This document shows, one piece after another, positions 25,403 to 29,140 of a stretch of DNA of 29,140 nt. Location: NCBI GenBank assembly GCA_049322715.1, contig JBMOQP010000006.1, forward strand, positions 1 through 29,140. Direction: 5' to 3'. The translations under genes and the position numbers were made by a program. Each line of letters begins with the position of its first letter. Within the stretch, counting starts at the first letter, position 1. The DNA is from Thiofaba sp049322715. GTDB taxonomy: Bacteria; Pseudomonadota; Gammaproteobacteria; Halothiobacillales; Halothiobacillaceae. The notes beneath the pieces are model-generated. The model did no database searches. It was not told the origin of the DNA and worked only from the letters and a program-made list of their open reading frames with translations.

Positions 25403-25773
25403 TGGAACTGCTGATCGCCCTTGCCATCGGCGTGCTCACCGCGGGCGGCGTCTACCTTTCCCTGCGCGGGCGCACCTTCCCGGTCGTGCTCGGCCTGACC
25501 CTGCTCTCCTACGCGGTGAACCTGTTCCTGTTCGTCATGGGACGCATGGCCATCGGCCTGCCGCCCATCGTCGCCCCCGCGGCCGCCGGCTACACCGATC
25601 CGCTGCCGCAGGCCCTGGTGCTGACCGCCATCGTGATCGCCTTCGGCATGACCGCGTTCGTGATCGTGCTCGCCCTGCGCGCACGCGGCGAGATGGGCAA
25701 CGACCATGTCGACGGCCTGCACGTTGACGCCCCCGGCCATGACCGTCCGGCCGAAGCGGAGGAGCGCGCATGA
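25402..25773 (+). CDS. phaC: Mrp/Pha antiporter subunit C (NuoK-like)
   Basis: A 123-residue protein with three membrane helices, homologous to NuoK. MELLIALAIGVLTAGGVYLSL starts the first helix, LGLTLLSYAVNLFLFVMG the second and DPLPQALVLTAIVIAFG the third; the DPLPQALVLTAIVI block is the strongest family signature. Starts in the TGATG overlap with phaAB and ends in an ATGA overlap with phaD. The soluble tail (about 100-123) is variable in this family. Confidence 0.93.
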   Translation: MELLIALAIGVLTAGGVYLSLRGRTFPVVLGLTLLSYAVNLFLFVMGRMAIGLPPIVAPAAAGYTDPLPQALVLTAIVIAFGMTAFVIVLALRARGEMGNDHVDGLHVDAPGHDRPAEAEERA

Positions 25774-27293
25774 GCACACTCGTCGTCTGGCCCGTCCTGC
25801 TGCCGCTGATCGCGGGCTTCGTCCTGCTGTTCGCGGCCGCGGGTGGCCTGCGCCTGCAGCGCATCATCAACCTCGTTGCCGTGCTGGGCGTGACCGGGCT
25901 GGCGCTGGCCCTGGTCGGCGTGGCCACGGACGACGTCCACCGCGTCTACGCCCTGGGCAACTGGGTGCCGCCATTCGGCATCGTGCTGGTGCTCGACCGC
26001 CTGTCCGCCCTGATGGTGGGGCTGACCATGCTCCTCGCCCTGGGCAGCCTGGCCTATGCCATCGCCACTGGGGTCGACGAACGCGGCCCGCACTTCCACG
26101 TGCTGTTCCAGCTGCAACTGTTCGGCCTCAACGGCGCCTTCCTGACTGGCGACGTATTCAACCTGTTCGTGTTTTTCGAGGTGCTGCTGCTCGCCTCCTA
26201 CGGCCTGCTGTTGCACGGCGGCGGACGCCTGCGCACCAAGGCCGGGCTGCATTACGTGGTGATCAACCTCGTCGGCTCCACCCTGTTCCTGTTCGCCGTG
26301 GGGGCGCTGTACGGCGTGCTCGGCAGCCTGAACCTCGCCGACATGGCCAACCGCGTGGCCGCCGCGCCGGCGGAGAACCACGGCCTGATCGCGGGCGCCG
26401 GGCTGCTCCTGCTGGTGGTGTTCGGCATCAAGGCCGCCGCCTTCCCGCTCTACCTGTGGCTGCCTGCCGCCTACGCGCAGACCAGCGCGCCGGTCGCCGC
26501 CCTGTTTGCCATCATGACCAAGGTCGGCATCTACTCCATCGTGCGCGTGCACGGAACGCTGTTCGGCGATGAGGCGGGCGCGCTCGCGGGGCTCGTCACC
26601 CCGTGGCTGCAGTTTGCGGGATGGATCACCCTGGGCCTCGCCGCCCTCGGCGTGATGGCCGCCGCGCATCTGCGCGTGCAGATCGCCTACCTGGTGCTCG
26701 CCTCGGTCGGCACCCTGCTGATCGGCTTCGGCCTCGCCACCCCCGCAGCCTCGGCCGGCTCGCTCTACTACCTGATCCACTCCACCCTTCTGGCCGCCGC
26801 CTTCTTCCTGCTGGCCGACCTGATCGTCCGCGCGCGGGGCGAGGACGGGGACCGGCTGGAGCCCGGCGCCGCCATGCCCGGTGGCGTGCTGCTCGGCTCG
26901 CTGTTCCTCATGCTCGCCATTGCCCTGGCTGGCATGCCGCCGCTGTCGGGCTTCTTCGGCAAGCTCCTGATCCTGCACGCGGCGCTGGACGACCCGCGCA
27001 TGGCCATCCACTACGCGGTGATCCTGGTCTCGAGCTTCGTCATCATCGTCGCGCTGGCGCGCAGCGGCAGCACCCTGTTCTACCGCAGCCACGCCGATGC
27101 CCCCTCCACGGGCCTGTCGCTGCAGAAGGCCGCCCTGCCCGCTGTGCTGGGGCTTCTGCTCGCCGCGCCGCTGATGGTGGTTCTCGCCCAGCCGATCACC
27201 GCCCTGCTCGAGGCCACCGCCCTGCAGCTGCACGACACGCGCGGCTACGTGGACGCCGTGCTCTCCACCGCCGCCATCGGGAGCGAACCATGA
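25770..27293 (+). CDS. phaD: Mrp/Pha antiporter subunit D (NuoM/N-like)
   Basis: A 507-residue NuoM/N-like membrane subunit with about 14 helices. Conserved blocks are FNLFVFFEVLLLASYGLLLH (Glu of the proton route), FGIKAAAFPLYLWLPAAYA (Lys) and the TSAPVAALFAIMTKVGIYS segment, then AGMPPLSGFFGKLLIL. It is paralogous to the first part of phaAB but lacks its C-terminal extension, which fixes it as subunit D. Overlaps both neighbours by 4 bases. Confidence 0.93.
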   Translation: MSTLVVWPVLLPLIAGFVLLFAAAGGLRLQRIINLVAVLGVTGLALALVGVATDDVHRVYALGNWVPPFGIVLVLDRLSALMVGLTMLLALGSLAYAIATGVDERGPHFHVLFQLQLFGLNGAFLTGDVFNLFVFFEVLLLASYGLLLHGGGRLRTKAGLHYVVINLVGSTLFLFAVGALYGVLGSLNLADMANRVAAAPAENHGLIAGAGLLLLVVFGIKAAAFPLYLWLPAAYAQTSAPVAALFAIMTKVGIYSIVRVHGTLFGDEAGALAGLVTPWLQFAGWITLGLAALGVMAAAHLRVQIAYLVLASVGTLLIGFGLATPAASAGSLYYLIHSTLLAAAFFLLADLIVRARGEDGDRLEPGAAMPGGVLLGSLFLMLAIALAGMPPLSGFFGKLLILHAALDDPRMAIHYAVILVSSFVIIVALARSGSTLFYRSHADAPSTGLSLQKAALPAVLGLLLAAPLMVVLAQPITALLEATALQLHDTRGYVDAVLSTAAIGSEP

Positions 27294-27784
27294 GCATGTT
27301 CCGCAGAGCCCTGCCCCATCCGATCCTCAGCCTTTCCCTGCTGCTGATCTGGATGCTGCTCAACAACAGCCTCTCCGCCGGTCACCTGGTACTCGGCAGC
27401 GTGCTTGCCGTGCTCATCCCCCGGCTGACCGCCTCCTTCTGGCCCGAACAGGTGCGCATCCGCCATCCCGGCATCATGCTCAGGTTCGTCGGCATCGTGC
27501 TATGGGACATCCTGGTCGCGAACGTCATCGTCGCGCGCCGCATCCTCGGGCCAGTGGATGCCCTGCAGCCGGGCTTCATGCACATCCCGCTCGACGTGCA
27601 GTCCCCGCTCGCGATCAGCTTGCTGGCGAACACCATCTCGCTCACCCCGGGTACGGTGTCCTGCGACCTGTCTCCGGACCGCCGCTCGCTGCTGGTGCAC
27701 GCCTTGCATGTCACCGACGTCGAGGCCGAGGTCCGCCAGATCAAGACCCGCTACGAGCAGCCGCTCAAAGAGGTGTTTTCCTGA
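27290..27784 (+). CDS. phaE: Mrp/Pha antiporter subunit E
   Basis: A 164-residue protein with two N-terminal membrane helices (about 10-50), a third at about 65-85, and a soluble C-terminal region. ANTISLTPGTVSCDLSPDRR is the MrpE family signature, followed by LLVHALHVTD. Start and stop both overlap the adjacent genes (ATGA and TGATG). The ATG at 27290 is inside the phaD stop region; the longer open frame upstream is a shadow of phaD. Confidence 0.92.
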   Translation: MSMFRRALPHPILSLSLLLIWMLLNNSLSAGHLVLGSVLAVLIPRLTASFWPEQVRIRHPGIMLRFVGIVLWDILVANVIVARRILGPVDALQPGFMHIPLDVQSPLAISLLANTISLTPGTVSCDLSPDRRSLLVHALHVTDVEAEVRQIKTRYEQPLKEVFS

Positions 27785-28053
27785 TGCTCGCCGCTGTCCT
27801 ACCCTACGCCATTGCCATGGTCAGCGTCGCTCTGGCCCTGAGCCTGGCCCGCCTCTTCATCGGCCCGGACGCTCCGGACCGCATCCTCGCCCTGGACACC
27901 CTGTACATCAACTCCATCGCCCTCCTGATCCTGTTCGGGCTCAACCTCGGCAGCGCCCTGTACTTCGAGGCCGCGCTGCTGATCGCGGTGATGGGTTTCG
28001 TCGGCACGGTCGCGCTCAGCAAGTACCTGCTGCGCGGCGACATCATGGAGTAG
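27784..28053 (+). CDS. phaF: Mrp/Pha antiporter subunit F
   Basis: An 89-residue three-helix membrane protein. The MrpF signature RLFIGPDAPDRILALDTLY is present between helices one and two, with FEAALLIAVMGFVGTVALSKYLL at the end. The start is the ATG overlapping the phaE stop. The longer frame that begins within phaE is not coding. Confidence 0.92.
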   Translation: MLAAVLPYAIAMVSVALALSLARLFIGPDAPDRILALDTLYINSIALLILFGLNLGSALYFEAALLIAVMGFVGTVALSKYLLRGDIME

Positions 28054-28059
28054 GGAACG

Positions 28060-28386
28060 ATGCTGGAACTCATCCTTGCCGCGCTCGTCTTGATCGGCGC
28101 GTTCTTTACCCTGGTCGGCTCGATCGGCCTGTTCCGCCTGCCGGATTTTTACATGCGCCTGCACGGCCCGACCAAGGCCACCACCCTCGGTGCGGGAGCC
28201 ATCCTGGTCGTGTCCGCGATCTACTTCAGCCTGCGCTCGGAGACCCCGAGCATGCACGAGATCCTGGTCACCCTGTTCCTGTTCATCACCGCCCCGGTGA
28301 GCGCGCACCTGATGGCCAAGGCGGCGCTGCACTTGAAATTGCGCACCATCGATCGTACACAAAACAAAGAAGCCCCTTCCGCCTGA
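28060..28386 (+). CDS. phaG: Mrp/Pha antiporter subunit G
   Basis: A 108-residue protein with three membrane helices. The MrpG signature GSIGLFRLPDFYMRLHGPTK follows the first helix, and LFLFITAPVSAHLMAKAAL makes the last. GGGA-like sequence (TAGGGAACG) precedes the ATG at 28060, six bases after phaF. It closes the six-gene antiporter operon. Confidence 0.92.
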   Translation: MLELILAALVLIGAFFTLVGSIGLFRLPDFYMRLHGPTKATTLGAGAILVVSAIYFSLRSETPSMHEILVTLFLFITAPVSAHLMAKAALHLKLRTIDRTQNKEAPSA

Positions 28387-28400
28387 CGGAGCCCTGAACG

Positions 28401-28820
28401 ATGGACGAACCCCGCTTCATCCGGCTGCTCAACGCCGCCCACCGCACTCTCGCCGAGCGGCGCATCCTGTTCTCTGCCGGCCTGTTTGCCACGGGGGCGA
28501 GCTTCCTCTGGCCGCTGTTCCGCGACGATCCTTCCCTAGTGGTCAGCGGCTATCCCGCCATGGGCGTGCTCACCCTGCTGCTCGGCCTGATGCTGGCCAC
28601 ACTTCCCGTACCGCGCTTCATCGCCCTGTTCTTCCTGCACGAGCGCCTGAACCCGCGCCCGGCCCATCCCGCCGAATCGCTGTGGGCCATGGAGGTCGCG
28701 CAGGACAGCTCGCGCCTCGAGGGGCTGGTCCGCCCGTGGAAGGAGTCGCGCACCGCCATGCCCAGGCATGTGGTGATTCGCGTCTGGTCGCGCTGGAAAT
28801 CGGACGCGGCACCCCGCTGA
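28401..28820 (+). CDS. Small membrane protein of unknown function
   Basis: A 139-residue protein I do not recognise. Residues about 20-40 (ILFSAGLFATGASFLWPLF) and 50-75 (AMGVLTLLLGLMLATLPVP) are probable membrane helices; the rest is soluble and charged with a tryptophan-rich C-terminal third. CGGAG lies 7 bases before the ATG and 14 bases separate it from phaG, so it is likely co-transcribed with the antiporter. Codon use resembles its neighbours. Confidence 0.65.
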   Translation: MDEPRFIRLLNAAHRTLAERRILFSAGLFATGASFLWPLFRDDPSLVVSGYPAMGVLTLLLGLMLATLPVPRFIALFFLHERLNPRPAHPAESLWAMEVAQDSSRLEGLVRPWKESRTAMPRHVVIRVWSRWKSDAAPR

Positions 28821-28833
28821 TACTCACCGCTGA

Positions 28834-29022
28834 TGCCGCCCATCCTCGGGCGGCACCCTTCGGGTGTGCCTTTAGGGAAACGCTGAAAAATTCAGCGTTT
28901 CCTGTCCGGGGCATGGATGCCCCGACGCGAACAAGGGCGTAAGCCCATGATTCGCGGAGGCCACCGCGAATTCACTTCGCGGTGAGCCGAGCTGAAAAAA
29001 TCCATGGATGGATTTTTTTCAG
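28834..29022 (+). repeat. Family B hairpin-chain repeat beside an IS110-family gene
   Basis: Consecutive hairpins after the last gene of the antiporter cluster: 28834-28855 (8 bp), 28876-28902 (12 bp, loop AAA), 28907-28924 (arms CGGGGCA/TGCCCCG), 28926-28956 (outer CGCGAA/TTCGCG, inner GGGC/GCCC), 28962-28984 (CACCGCGAA with TTCACloop and TTCGCGGTG) and 28992-29022 (CTGAAAAAATCC with GGATTTTTTTCAG). Five of these match the 10.9-11.0 kb element in order. The first could also serve as the operon's transcription end, though it has no T-run. Confidence 0.85.
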
Positions 29023-29030
29023 ATACTGTC

Positions 29031-29140
29031 TTACCCACCCCCTGGCAAGCCCATGGCAGGGTCGAAGGGGCGGCCTGATTTGAGGATGCCCCACATCAGG
29101 TGCACCAACTTGCGCATGAGGGCGACGATGATCTGTTTCG
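29031..29140 (-). CDS. IS110-family transposase, C-terminal end (runs off the window)
   Basis: The minus strand encodes KQIIVALMRKLVHLMWGILK and then SGRPFDPAMGLPGGG before TAA (29031-29033). The pattern of a basic A.MRKLVH..(Y/W)G(V/I)LK(S/T)G.PFD end is typical of the C-terminus of IS110/IS1111-family transposases (transposase_20 domain). Only the last 35 residues are in the window. These enzymes are DEDD transposases guided by a bridge RNA (established knowledge for IS621). The stop codon lies 8 bases from the end of the hairpin-chain repeat. Confidence 0.8.
   Translation of the reverse strand, partial: KQIIVALMRKLVHLMWGILKSGRPFDPAMGLPGGG

Overview
The window is GC-rich chromosomal DNA, most likely from a gammaproteobacterium. 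Supporting signs are the exbB-exbD-msbA-lpxK-ycaR-kdsB lipid A/KDO operon, AcnB-type aconitase, RimK/C39-type genes and a tRNA Gly-Cys-Leu set. Fe(III) uptake genes plus a complete Mrp/Pha-type Na+/H+ antiporter would suit a halophilic or alkaliphilic sulfur-oxidiser such as the Ectothiorhodospiraceae. That taxonomic guess is inference; no rRNA gene is present.

Layout. 1-171: end of tRNA-Gly, tRNA-Cys and their terminator. 178-3999: argE (minus), then a GNAT/peptidase-C39 fusion gene carrying an in-frame amber codon, overlapping a RimK-family ATP-grasp gene. 4079-4715: tRNA-Leu, a relic of a D12-class DNA adenine methylase (prophage debris) and tRNA-Pro. 4781-7342: acnB (minus). 7469-10764: a tight three-gene unit of alanine dehydrogenase, LDH-like malate dehydrogenase and a shortened PtsI-like PEP enzyme. 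11031-11970: a NUDIX hydrolase and a divergent small hypothetical gene. 12074-17129 (minus): exbB, exbD, msbA, lpxK, ycaR/trm112-like, kdsB. 17136-18191: class I DAHP synthase. 18329-22459: Fur-type site and fbpABC-like iron transporter. 22598-28386: Mrp/Pha antiporter subunits AB (fused), C, D, E, F, G, then a small membrane protein. 29031-29140: the C-terminal end of an IS110-family transposase.

The most unusual content lies between genes. Five intergenic gaps (about 10.8-11.0, 12.0, 16.3, 21.1-21.4 and 28.8-29.0 kb) are filled with dispersed repeats built of consecutive hairpins. Spacers, loops and order are conserved between copies, while the stem arms differ and stay perfectly complementary. 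Two families can be read. A short one (called A here) has a single variable-arm hairpin between conserved flanks. A long one (called B here) is a chain of five or more hairpins. At 21.1-21.4 kb two A units sit inside a B element, and at 29.0 kb a B element directly abuts the IS110-family gene. The elements lie against stop codons and interrupt two operons (exbB/exbD and fbpB/fbpC).
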